Source: Agelaius tricolor (taxonomy: Eukaryota; Chordata; Aves; Passeriformes; Icteridae). From it: a stretch of 64,000 nucleotides of DNA. The position numbers were made by a program, and so were the translations under genes. The notes beneath the pieces are model-generated. The model was not told where the DNA came from and searched no databases. It saw only the letters and a list, made by a program, of their open reading frames with translations. Location: positions 620,001 through 684,000 of the forward strand of contig JALJCS010000018.1 of NCBI GenBank assembly GCA_023055355.1, in the 5' to 3' direction. Shown in pieces: positions 1 to 11,353 of this stretch (position 1 is the stretch's first letter; each line of letters starts with the position of its first letter).

Positions 1-3000
1 CAGTACAGTGTAAATTCCACAAGTGTGTGTTATGCTAAGAAGAAACAAATTTCTGTTGCCAGGCTTCATTGAGCAAAGAGAAAACAGGTATCAAGTTAAA
101 CATGGAGCTGTAGAAAGGTGTGCTGAACCTTAAGCACTGCATATGGAGTGCTAGCCAGCAATAGCTGGAACAACTGGACCTTGCCTTGGGCCCAGATAAT
201 GCCTAGCTGTACTTTCAGTTTCCCCAGACTGTTGTGGACTTTGTTTATACTGAACAGCTTACAAAAGTACACTGCTAATAAACTCTGTGTTGAAACCATT
301 GTCATTATAATTCAAACTCAACAGTACTTTCTACAGAGAGACTTTCAAACTGACATACAAATACAGAATATAAAATCTATACATTTTTAAGTGGAGGAAG
401 AGAACTCAAATTACCATCGACAGAAATAGGCAAAACTTCTTGAAATTCTGCACCCTTCCAGCTGGCCATGACCATCCAGTAATAAGTGTTCTCTCTGGAA
501 GATCACAGTCACTAAAAGGAGATGCTGGTGCTGGAGTTGGAGTCCTTGACTCTTGCTGGCCTCTTGCTCTTACTCAAACATTGGGCACCTGGACAGGTGA
601 GCCAGCTGAGTCTTTGTGCTGCTGAGAAAGGGCCTCTGTCTAAATGTCACATAGAGCACTCAAACTTATAAACTTTTTTGCAACAGCATTAACTCAATCC
701 ATCTGTCAGTAACTGAACAGAGTGGAGGACATCAGAGTTTTCCCAACTGTGCTTTTGTTTCTGTCCAAAACTGGTTTTGAAAAACATACCAATATTCACA
801 ATAAACCCCAAATACTCCTATGCAATTTCCTATCTCTTCCACTTCTACTAAATGCAGTGGAGAACAATGTTCAACACTAGACGTTCCTAGGGAAACCTGC
901 TGTCCTTCAGCTTCAGCCTGTGGTATACAGGGTGCAGGATAGAGGAAAAGAGTAGAGTTTCTCACAGAAGAAAAGCAGAATGATATGAAAATTCTCTTGA
1001 CAACTACAATTCAAATGTTCATATACATCTCATAGTCTTAGTTTGGTTAGAATACCTGCATATTAATTCCCATCTTTTTGAGATCTACTGCCATGTAATC
1101 TTGAAATTTAACTCTCTGTTCCTCAAATCTCTTATCTCCTTTTCCTTTTCCTCCTTTATTTTCTTGAAGTGTGTGCCTTGTTAAGTCTCAGCCCTGGCTC
1201 ACTTCCCATGCCTTGCTCTGCTGTGGCTTGGCTGTTTGGCAGTATGTGGCTGTTGGACAGGGGTTCCTCAGCAGGGCTGGTGGCAGAGCTCTCGGAGCAC
1301 AGCGATGGCACCACCACAGTGGTGCCTGTCTGTGGCCAATGGGGCAGAGCATGTCAGCACCAGCAGGGCTTCTCAGACTGCAGGGCCACTTCCACACAGC
1401 AAAACACAGGAGCACTGCTAGAAATATATGGTCACACAACAGATTGAAAGGCCTGAGTTTGTATTTTCTGGTGCCCACACTTGGGTTTCTCCCTTTGCTA
1501 CTCCTCTTTCTGGCCCATTTGTCCCTGCTTTTTATCTTTAAAAAAATTAATCAAGCCAGTGCCCTGGAATGAGCTCAGAGAGCTATCCTTGAGGATAAAA
1601 GACTGGCTCTGAGTAGACTGAGCCAAGCCAGCAGCTTCCAGACTAACAATGAAGACAGCTCTGTGTATGCATTTACCCTTGCGAGCTGAGAGACACCTGC
1701 TGTCCTCAAGAAGGTGACAGAGCTGACTGGCTGTCACACACTTGCTGGCTGAAAGGAAGTCATTATCAGAACTACAATATTTTCTCTGTGTTCCCACAGC
1801 AGTCACAGCATGGCTGTGTGCTGTGTCTCTGCTCATAGGTTTTGGTACTTGGTGCACACTGACGTGTGCCCACAACACACCCCACAATGTGCCTGCAGGA
1901 GAGCCTGAGCTCATGGTCAGCACCTCTGCTTTGGGCTGTATGAAGTACCACAATTAATCTGGTACTGGGCAGTTTCAGCTGTCATTGATGGACATACTTT
2001 GGGGGTATCTGCTTCAATGTGGACTCAGGATGAGCAAGTACTCATCTTCCTGTTCCAGCTTTGGAATTTTTATGGTCTTGCACTTTCATTGGCTTTTTTG
2101 AGTTGCTGATGAACTCAATAGGAAGCATTTATACCTACAGGTGAGCTCTGGCCTACAAATCACTTCTGTGCACTCATGTGAGCCACTAGGACTGTACCCC
2201 TTTTGTGAGCACAGAATAACCAAAGGACAGGGACCTTCTGAACAGAAATAAACTTGTTTGCTACCATCTGGCATGGTTTTCTACATTCTAACAATGACAG
2301 GAGTGTTCAAGAGATTTTCCTCTCACTTCTTCAAGATGGTGCTCAGACAGATTGAATGTCTTTTTCTCTACATAATTTATGCATAAGTAAAATTGAGTTA
2401 AAAATAATTACTAGTTCCATCTCCTCCATGCTTAACCTTGACCATAAAATACCTGTAACTCTTACACGGAAAGGTTCTAAATCAGCAGGCTGTAAACTGT
2501 AAGAATCTGCTAGCAGTGTGTGCTATTATGTACTGCTGTGCATGTAATAAACTTCTGTCTTCATTCTGCCACTTCTGACAGACTCATCATAGTGATCATA
2601 TAATTCACACCTTAGAAGCTGGATGAGAGATCATCACAAGAGACTTGGTGGGTGTAATGCAGAATCAGGATCCTAATTTTTTTCCACTGGTCTTACATGA
2701 CTCTAAGTTTGTAATATCAGCTGGATATTTTACATCTCTGCTTATCACCTACACTTGAAAAATCTTTCCACGTTTCAGAAAAATCTGAAGGTGCTTGATG
2801 CTTTCCAGGTGAGTACAGTGCCGCATTTTTCTTGCATTCAGTGCACTCCTCAGGCACACACACTTCAAATGTGGAAAGTGACAAAGTAAGATTCTGTCTT
2901 AGTGTATAATTCCTAATAAGCTGTCAAGATGAAAAAGGCAGGAAAGCAGGTTAGGGCAGAAGAATGTAACTGTTATTTCAGGTGGGGAGGAGTATGCCCT

Positions 3001-3004
3001 AATT
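1..3004. other. Intronic DNA, nothing recognised
   Basis: Scanned on both strands. Open frames up to 151 codons (1498-1953, minus) and 133 codons (1171-1572, plus) overlap each other in all frames and show no domain, splice pairing or codon pattern of a gene. Confidence 0.6.
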
Positions 3005-3115
3005 ATAGAATCATAGAATTGCAGAATGGTTTGAATTGGAAGGGACCTTAAATATCATCCAGTTCCAAGCCCCCTGCCCATCCACTAGATCAGGTTGCTC
3101 AAAGTGGCTCCACAA
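3005..3115 (-). mobile_element. CR1 LINE 3'-end fragment, minus orientation
   Basis: ATAGAATCATAGAATTGCAG, GGTTTGAATTGGAAGGGACC and ATCATCCAGTTCCAAGCC, then CTAGATCAGGTTGCTCAAAG, form the reverse complement of the classic avian CR1 3' end, including its short terminal repeat of the ATTCTATGA type. The rest of the element is missing, as is usual for 5'-truncated CR1 copies. Confidence 0.9.
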
Positions 3116-6100
3116 CATTACGAGACTTCTTTTCTCAGGCAGGAACTGATAGTGTTTGTCTCCCCAGGGATATTGTATCAGCACAAACAAGAGTGATCCC
3201 CGAGTGCTGCTGTGTTAGTGGACGGAGTTACTGTTCCTGTGTCAGTCATGGTGCGTGGCCCCTGGCAGGGTGGTGCCACAAATGGTCTTATTGAAAATTC
3301 CTGCCAGGGGAATTGGATGCAAGACATGTTGACCCAATAGGAAAGTCACTCTATTTATAGTTTCATCATCTCAGGTCTTTTTGAAGGGTTAGGGGATCTT
3401 CTCTGACCCCATCATTCCCACAGAGGCCACTGTGGTGGACTTAACCTCTCTGGGGCATTCCCTGGACTCTACTAACTAATCCTAAGTCCATATTGACAGA
3501 ATGTCAATTTTATTTCTGTATCTCAAAACCGTCTAGCTTTGGGCTTGTTATTTTATTGCCGTACTGCGGAGTGGAAAAAAACTTTTCCCTTTAATCTGTG
3601 GTTTTCCATTGAACACCTGACCCACTTTTGTTCTAACTGGAATGCTTCTGTGCTTAAAATTGCTTCCTAGTTCAGTTGTCTTGGATTCAAAGGATTGTAG
3701 CAGTTGTTAAAACTGTCCCTCTTTTTGGCTTTTGTCACAACCTCTGAATTGTTAGCATTCTTACAAAAATTCTTCTATTGTGTCATTTGAAAAATGGTAG
3801 AAAAATATGAATTCAATAAACATCCCAACAATGTTGAGATGACCTAATTCTGATGTGCTCTGAAAGGTGGGTTTTTTCTCCTAGTTCATTCTTGTGAAAA
3901 TTCTACTGTAAAATATGCATATTTTCAGAGTGGAAAAAGAAGAAGTACTCCATAAAAATGTGATGCATCTTAATTTTCATTTATCATATAGTTCAAAATA
4001 TTCTGCTTTCTACAGCACATTTTTGAATTCTTTGAGCACACACCAGCTCACATGCAGTCACTAATTTGCAATGCCTTGGTTAATATACTCTGAATTGAAG
4101 TATTTCATTGAAAAAGTAGGGAAAGAATGTTCTTATATGTACATCAGTGGTGACATACTGTGGTTCTGTTAGAGGTCACTGTTATACACCATAGGAGAAT
4201 CTGAGTTGTCTTTTGAAGGTGGAAGATCATTGCCTTGTATGAACCAAAAAACACAGGATGAAGAGGTAGCCCAGAAAAGAACACAGGAGGAGGGCCTCGA
4301 GGATCTCACTTCAGTTGGTATCTTCCTGCATCAGAAAAAAGAAGAAAGAGAGCCTCGGAGTAAAATAGTCTGAATAAAAAGCACTTCTATAGCATCTCAA
4401 CAGGTTAAAGAAAGCCTTGTGAAATGGACAGGCCAAGGTTCAGTGGATCAAAGAGAAGGTATGACCAGAGGGCTCCTTCTGCATTCCTGTTCCTCCATGG
4501 CCTCTCAAGGGTCTCCCTGTGTGGGACCAGTGGTCATGCACAAGGCAGGCTGAGGCTTTCCTTTGGCAGAGGGGGATGCATTGCTACTCAAGGGGCATCC
4601 AGTCTGGGACAGCACGTGAGCTGCTCTACCAGTCTAATATTACTTTAGAACATGCTAGGATGATAAAAGCAAATCATCATACAGTACTGGAATGGAGGAG
4701 ACCCAAATCTCCCAGCCATGTGAACAATTAGCTACTTCCTTTACCACAGCCTAAGATGATTTTCACTATTGTAAGTAAAAATAGCTCCAGTAATTGTTTT
4801 CTCTGGGTTTTTCTCCAAAGAATATGAATGTGTCATTGCTTCCAGTTGACCTAAATTTGTTTCCTAGCAGGACTATGTGCTAGATTTTTTTCTCCATGTC
4901 AGGAGGAGCACTGGCTATGGCTGGCCATCTGCTCACTGTCCTCTACCGGCTGTCCAAAACTTGCTTTCCTCAAGTTTTCTGTTATTTATTAAACTTGAGA
5001 ATCCTGTGTTGAGACCTGCAGACCAGAGGGTTTGAAGAACAGTGAGGTTCTTCAAGTTTCTAACGCTTGTCCCTGCAAATATGTTTGGGAAAAACCTGTT
5101 GTCAGTCCTGCTCAGAACTAGCCACCCAGGTCCTGCCACATGCATCCTGCATGGACACACTGGGAACCAGCTGGCTGTACCGGAGCATTTCTGCTTCCAC
5201 ATTTTGAAGATTTCAGTAGCTCTCCCTGCAGCTGATTGCACTTCTGCTTCTTGATTTTAAAAGCAACTTTTTGAGTTCAGCTGCTTAGAACTCCCAAATG
5301 GGCTTTTTAAGTACAGAAAGAAAAGGTTGAAAGGAGCTACCATTGATCCTGAGCAGAAAAGACAACTCCTAAAACAACATGCACATATTGTTGAGAAGAA
5401 AGAAAACAAATGTGATGGGACTTGTAGGAGAAACTTAAGTAGCACCATTGCAAACATCAGAGACAAACTAAAATATGTGGTCTGTTAATGATGTCCTGAA
5501 GGTCTTTCTTTTAAGTTATGATTACTCCTGGCCTCTCTCCTCTTCTGCCTTCATCCCTTGATTCTCCCACATCTGTTCAGTGGGAAAGGAAATTGGTTCC
5601 AAAGTAAAGACCTGAGTAAGGAGCTAACAGAGCTGGCAGAAGCACAGAGCCTGGTTTCCTAGCTGTGGGATGGCATGCTCCATGCCAGTAGGGACAGTCT
5701 TCCACTTGACTGTAGATGTCTAATTGTGCTTATAAAGGAAGTTGTTTGTCTGGATTTTGGTTTTACAGGCAGAGATGATGGGAATAGTCTTCAGATGTCC
5801 TACAGCTCTCCTCTTCAGAGTTTGTTTTCTGCAGTCCTGGATCAGTTTCCTGGGTCCAAGTTCCATGGGACATTGGTGCTGACCCTGCAGAAAGTTTTGA
5901 AGATCTCTCCTGCACTGTATCTTCAGGTTTCTCGTTTTGTTTTCAACAGGAAGACCAGTTCTGCCTATGAATGGGCTTCACAGCAATATGAGTGAGAAAA
6001 GCTTTTCTTCCTTGTCTCTACTTGAATATTTGGCCCAGTGATAATATTAAAGTGAATTGCTGTGCATCTGGCCAAAGAGCAGGATCACACTGCATACCCA

Positions 6101-7086
6101 TAGCTGCTGTTGTATGGGAAGAGCTTTTGCTTAATGGCAGTGTTCAGGCTATACTAATTTGTACATTATTTACTCTTGTGGAAAGAGTTCTGAATTGCTT
6201 GAAAACTTACATTGCAAGCCTCAGAAAACCTGCAGGGTAGGCCACTGTAGGCTTCAGCAAGAACTTTAACAGTCCTTGGCTAAAAACCCAGCATTTACTG
6301 TAGGTCATAAAAGTAAACACAGATGCAGCAAATCCAATTACTGTGGAATATCAAACATCTGAGTGCAAGATGAAGGAAGTTGTACATGAATGCCTGACAA
6401 GAAAACTATTGAACATATTCAATTATGCACCTCTCCCAAAATAGCTGGAGTTTTAAAAAGAATATAGTGCAGCAGTCAGCAGTACTCAATCAAGAACAAA
6501 AGTAAAAGCCTGGTGCACATCAGACTTAGGACAACTTACTCATAAGGACTACTTTGAAAGCGAGAAAATAGCTTTGAACTGAACACTGTGCCTTTGCGCA
6601 AATACGCATACATGCAAATTAGAAAGCAACCTCTCAGTAAAAGTGAAGCAATGTGACAGCACCCTCCTCTATAAACCAGGACAAAGGCAGTGGAAATAAA
6701 AAAGAGAGCTGAGAGGAATAGCTGAGCACAGAGCCAGCACCCCAGCTGGTAAATGCAAACTGCAGGCCACTGTGCCCTGGCTGCAAGCCTGTTATGTACC
6801 CAACTATTCTTCCGGGGAGGGGGGGGGGGCACAGCTGCAGTCAGGCTTTTCTTCTTGGTGCCTGATGACTCTTACAGTTACAGCTGCAGAGGCAGGAGCA
6901 GGAAACCTCAGTGGAAGAGAAACAGTAAGGTTAAAAAAAAAAAAATCCCCCCCTCCAACAGCTGTGACAAAGGTAATGGTTACCTTCACTTTGTTTCTTT
7001 AGTTATGCAGAGTGGTGAGGTTTTTTTACTCAAGCCCAAGTGTTTAGATTTACCCCTAACTCGGAAGCTTTGCATTTCAACTGTGT
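3116..7086. other. Intronic DNA, mostly unrecognised
   Basis: Contains a G10 run near 6826, an A13 run near 6933, and a 75-codon frame without a convincing start at 5261-5485. Nothing could be assigned to a gene or repeat family. Confidence 0.6.
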
Positions 7087-7245
7087 TGTAGTTTAACCCC
7101 AGCCAACAGCCAAGCCCATACAGCCTCTCTCTCACTCCTCCACCAGGAGAATCAGGGTGAGAATCAAAAGAGTAAAATCTGGAAAACTCCTGGGTTGAAA
7201 TAAAGACAGTTTAAAAGGGAGACCAGAAGTTGTCCACACAAGTAA
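7087..7245 (-). mobile_element. LTR fragment, minus orientation
   Basis: Starts TGTAGTTTAACCCCAGCCAA and continues through CACTCCTCCACCAGGAGAAT and GAAATAAAGACAGTTTAA. I recognise this as the terminal part of a widespread avian LTR. It breaks off near 7245 and no right end was found, so it is a truncated copy. Confidence 0.55.
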
Positions 7246-7831
7246 AACAAAACTGTTGTCCCTGTTCTTTGCTGGTCTTAAACACAGGCTTTCCTTACTT
7301 CAAATATAATATAAAGTCTTTTGTATGTTGGTATTAATCATAAACATCACATGAAATAATGTTAAACTCATGATACAATGCTGGAGAAAAATTCTGTGTC
7401 AATTATTGAAATTAATCCCCAAATTTCCTAATCAATAATTTGCCACTGATTTCTTCAAAAGCAAGGTACATTTCAAAACATGCCTTAGCATACACCCAAA
7501 GGAGTTGTGCTTGAAAAGTGGGGGATATTCACTGGATGGGAATAATTTCCAAGTGATCAGTCTGTGATTCTGTGTGAACAGAATCCCCAAACCTTTAGCT
7601 TGAGAAGGGATGCGAGGATTGAGAGCTGTTGAGGTGACAGGATCTAGTTTGTAGGGAAAAGCCTGACACTGACTTATTAACAAAATACACATGAGATCAG
7701 GCTGGCATTCCATAGCAAGCTATCAGGCTTTTTGTCATTATCAAGTTCTAAATGAAAATGTTTGCCCTTCTAGTAATGTTAACTTACACACAAAAAAAAA
7801 AGTGCCATTCAAGAATTTTGCTTTTTAAAAA

Positions 7832-8111
7832 TGTGTGGGGATAGAATGTAAGAAAGTAAAGATAGTGCAGAAGGTAATCTCACCCCTGAAGAGTTGCAGC
7901 TGTACTAATTACCAAAGATTAGGAAGAGGCCTGCCCTTAACAGGCCACAGCTGTGTCTAATAAGGATGAGTGCTATAAAAGAGTGGGTTAGCTGGGTGAG
8001 GAGAGGGCTGGAGTTTGTTGGCTGTGGTGTGAGGAAGTAGTCAGTTCTGTGAGGAGCTGCCTATGAGAAGTCCCCAAGAAGGTATGGAACTTTTGCAGTA
8101 AGATGACAACA
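7832..8111 (+). mobile_element. Possible LTR-like repeat with TATA box
   Basis: TGTGTGGGGATAG at the left, GCTATAAAAG near 7973, and an end at GATGACAACA. Both flanks are A-rich, so an AAAAA duplication cannot be trusted. Similarity seems to continue to about 8275 (ACCTGTATTTACAGGGACCC), so the repeat may be longer. The family was not identified. Confidence 0.4.
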
Positions 8112-8831
8112 AAAAAAATTAGGTGATGATATCGTAAATCAATTTTTCTTTAGCCCTGAGATAAGTCCGAATTTGGAGAAGTATATACTGCCAGCATAGA
8201 CCTGTATTTACAGGGACCCACTTGACTAAAACCTACATTTTACTGTTTTCCCAGTGAAAGCCTGGCTTTGCCCAGGTACATTTGGCTTAAATGTTCATAG
8301 ATAATGGGACTAAAGCATCTATTGGTGTTAGTGACAAATTGCCCCAAGCTCTGGTGCCTGTCATCCCTTCTAATAATAAGTACATTACTTATTAGTCCAA
8401 TAATTAATTCAAATAAAGAGGTGGTTCTTACAACAAAATTGATTCCAGCTACTCATCTGGCTAAGATCTGTAGTACATGCAGTATTGTGACAAAATCTGG
8501 TTCTAAGTGAGGGGGAAAAAAGTCTAAAAACTTAGATTTTAGCCTTGACATTTGTTGAGTTCTATAAAATTTGTGCAGCATCAGCATAAAAGCTGGGATT
8601 ATGAAAACAGTAAAGGGAATTCATCCATGTCAGTTCTATGTATTTTAATGAGATGATAACTTAACCCTAATTTGTGTTGTTTACAGAGTACTCCAAGGAT
8701 TTTGTAGTGCATGCTATAAGCACCAGAAATTAATTGGAAGGTTGCTCCTTAGCTGCATTTAATGCAAAACCTAGCCATTTGGCTGAATTATCTTTTTTAG
8801 GGTTGTATGGTTTGGTTTTCTTTGATGCTAC

Positions 8832-8836
8832 AGCAG
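8832..8836. repeat. Target-site duplication AGCAG (left copy)
   Basis: This sits immediately before the TG of the LTR at 8837 and is repeated exactly at 10277-10281 after the terminal CA. A 5-bp duplication is typical of several ERV groups, including ERVL. Confidence 0.85.
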
Positions 8837-10276
8837 TGTCCTGAGTTGACAAGGAAGTGAGTTTTTTGGGAAGTTGTAGTCAAACCAATCAGTGGTCAGA
8901 TTTGAATATTGGCACCTGGTGTGGCCACTGGAGACATGCATATACCTCTGAGAACACAGGGGATTAAAAGCAGAGAACTTTCTCTTGGTTGAGGTCAGAG
9001 CTCCCCTGCCTGGCTGTGGGCTGGGTGTGGCAGGGGAAGCCATGCGGCCAGGTGAGGTAAAGCCTTGGACAGAGAAGGGAGGTGAAGGCCCCTGCAGGAT
9101 GGAAGGGTGGAGGAGCACTGAGAGGCATCGGGCAGCTCCCCCACCCCCCCCCAGGAGAGACAGAGAGAGAGCTGGTGCCTGTGCTCGTGCCACCTTGAAA
9201 TTTGATGTCATGTGCTGGCAGCACAGCGGAAGGAGAAGGGGAGGTGTGGCGAGAAGGTGCCTGGTCACTGTGAGAGTTCTGGGTGGGCAGAGCCTGAGAT
9301 TTTAACCCTTTTCCTGGATAATGAAGACTTTGCAGAACATTAATCCTCCTTGATTTGAATGAGAAGAGAGACAGACATGAAATAGAAGGAAATGGGTAAG
9401 TGTGGTGGAAGTCTGAGCAAGTGAAGGATGTCAGAAGAAGATGAGGAAGAATGCTAGGTGGGAGGAGATGATGGAGTGGCCTTTGGCTGGACTTTTCTTG
9501 CATAGCCATAGATTGAACCAATTTTTCCTGTAACACAGAGACTGCATTTAGGGGGATGCAATGGCTTCAGCCAAGAGAGTGACCTGCTGCAGTGACGTCA
9601 AGTGCAGGAGTGGAGAGAACAGAGAAGGATGGGGAGGGTGTGGTGGTGCCCCCTAGCTTCAGGGAAGAAGATCTCTGCCCTTGAGACCCTCAGCCCCAGG
9701 GGAAGTGAAAATGGCAGGGAGGGGACAGGACACCGTTGTTCCCAGATGAGAGATGGTTATTCTGTGGTACTTGAAAAAGCATCCTTAAAAGGGGAACCCT
9801 ATAAGCAGTTTTGGTCCATGAAGGGTGGTGAGGGCACTGCATGTGGAAGGAAGGTGTCACGATGGCGGATTTTCTCCAGGCGGTGCTATGTGACACATAA
9901 CTGTGTTTCCTGGGGAAGACTATGGTACAAGAGAGGCTCTTCTCTCCCTTGATAAACTGAGAATTGATTATCTGAGGGGTGGCAACAAACTGAGAATTAT
10001 CTGAGGGCTGGTAATTTGACTGAGAATCTAAGGTTTTGTCTCACTGTGCTTGGGTGGAAACTGGGTGGGGGGAGGGAGGAATGTTTTGGAAGGTTTTCAT
10101 TTTGAATTCTGTGTATCCCTTCTGTTATAGTTGCAGGTTAATAAAGTTGGGGTTTTTTTTTTATTTCTGAGCTTGAGTCTGTTCTGCTCTGTTTCTGGTT
10201 GCATCTCATGGCATTCATTTGAGAAAAATATATTTTCATGGGTGCACTGGCATTGTGCCAGCGTCAAACCATGACA
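8837..10276 (+). mobile_element. Solo LTR of an avian endogenous retrovirus, 1440 bp, exact boundaries
   Basis: The element begins TGTCCTGAGTTGAC and ends AAACCATGACA, giving TGTC...GACA terminal inverted ends. It is flanked by an exact 5-bp duplication, AGCAG, at 8832-8836 and 10277-10281. It has plus-strand LTR anatomy: a TATA-like ATTAAAAG near 8963 about 125 bp in, and AATAAA at 10140-10145 followed by a T-rich stretch about 130 bp before the end. A degenerate direct repeat (AAACTGAGAATT...TATCTGAGGG) occurs two to three times at about 9953-10030. No internal ERV sequence or second LTR is adjacent, so it arose by LTR-LTR recombination. The 190-codon antisense frame inside (8964-9536) has no retroviral similarity and is regarded as chance. 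Confidence 0.88.
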
Positions 10277-10281
10277 AGCAG
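10277..10281. repeat. Target-site duplication AGCAG (right copy)
   Basis: Exact copy of 8832-8836, directly after the LTR end. Confidence 0.85.
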
Positions 10282-11135
10282 GTACTGTGCCAATTGCAAT
10301 GCTGCCTGTAAGACCAGTGGGGAATATATCAGTCACACACCTCTGTTATCACTGCCTTTTAGCTAGGGATGGGGAGGCTCATCCTGACATTTGAAAGAGA
10401 AATGGCCATGCTCCAGCAACCAGCCTGGGAACTGTACAGCACTGCAACTCTCCTATTCTGCTTTCCACACCCAGGGAGTTGGGTAACAGTTTTGTAGTTT
10501 GACCAAGAGACACTCCTTGAACATTTCAGAAGCAGAAAAAAATATAATTTGTAAATTGATGAACTTTTTTTAGGTACAAGTATCTAATAAATCATTTTCA
10601 TAAACTACTCTTGCCACCTAGCTAGGGAAGCAAGCCACTTCAGGCAACCTGTTGTGACTACTCGTAGCACAGAAAACACACAGATGCCTCCTTTTGGATC
10701 CAAGTTTTCTAACAGCCTGATTTGTAAAAAAGATTTGTATAGTCACACAGTCTCAGTATTTTGGCTGGCAGGAAATGCAGTCATCAAGCTGTGAACAGTT
10801 TCCCACACTTTCATGCTTCATTTCCAGGGAAAGAATCATGTGTGAGTGACTTGAGGGGAAGGAACTACCGTGGCTTGTCAATACCTCTGCTACTCTACAA
10901 CTTTGGTGCTTAGATGTGCTCCTATGTCTCAGGGCAGTTCTGCTGGGAGTGCTTTCTGCGGGAAACAAGCTTTAACAGGACATGCACAGAGTTGTGCAGG
11001 TAGTAACAGAGCCTCCTGTGAGGAGTGAAGGTTGCATGTGAGCAGAGGTAGAGTTATTGATAGGCAAGGCTTTATAAAGGGAAGGCCTAGTAACATGGCT
11101 CTGGCCTGTTACTTTGGCTAAGTAGAAGGAAACTA

Positions 11136-11353
11136 TGTGAGAGTGATTCAGCTAGAGCAGGGGTAGAGTGATGTGTTGCAGAGACTGCTGCATGTCCACA
11201 TTGTGGTGTATAGTGATTGGTTGACTTGTGCTTGTTGTCTTAAAACTATGTAAACTGATAACAGGCTAACTGCTTTAAAAGACCGGGTTTTTGGCAACAA
11301 AGAGCATTCCTTTGCACCTGCCTGTGGTCCCTGCATCACTCATTGTCACAACA
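11136..11353 (+). mobile_element. LTR remnant, ERVL-like, plus orientation
   Basis: The stretch ends in CTCATTGTCACAACA, preceded by TTTAAAAGACC (TATA-like, near 11275) and CAAAGAGCATTCCTTTGCACC. That right half resembles the 3' part of avian ERVL-type LTRs. The left end at TGTGAGAG is a guess, and no matching duplication was seen. Confidence 0.5.

Noticed and set aside
8964..9536. A 190-codon minus-strand frame, the longest in the window
   Set aside because: It is wholly inside the TSD-bounded LTR at 8837-10276 and antisense to it. The peptide is Ser/Pro-rich with no known motif.
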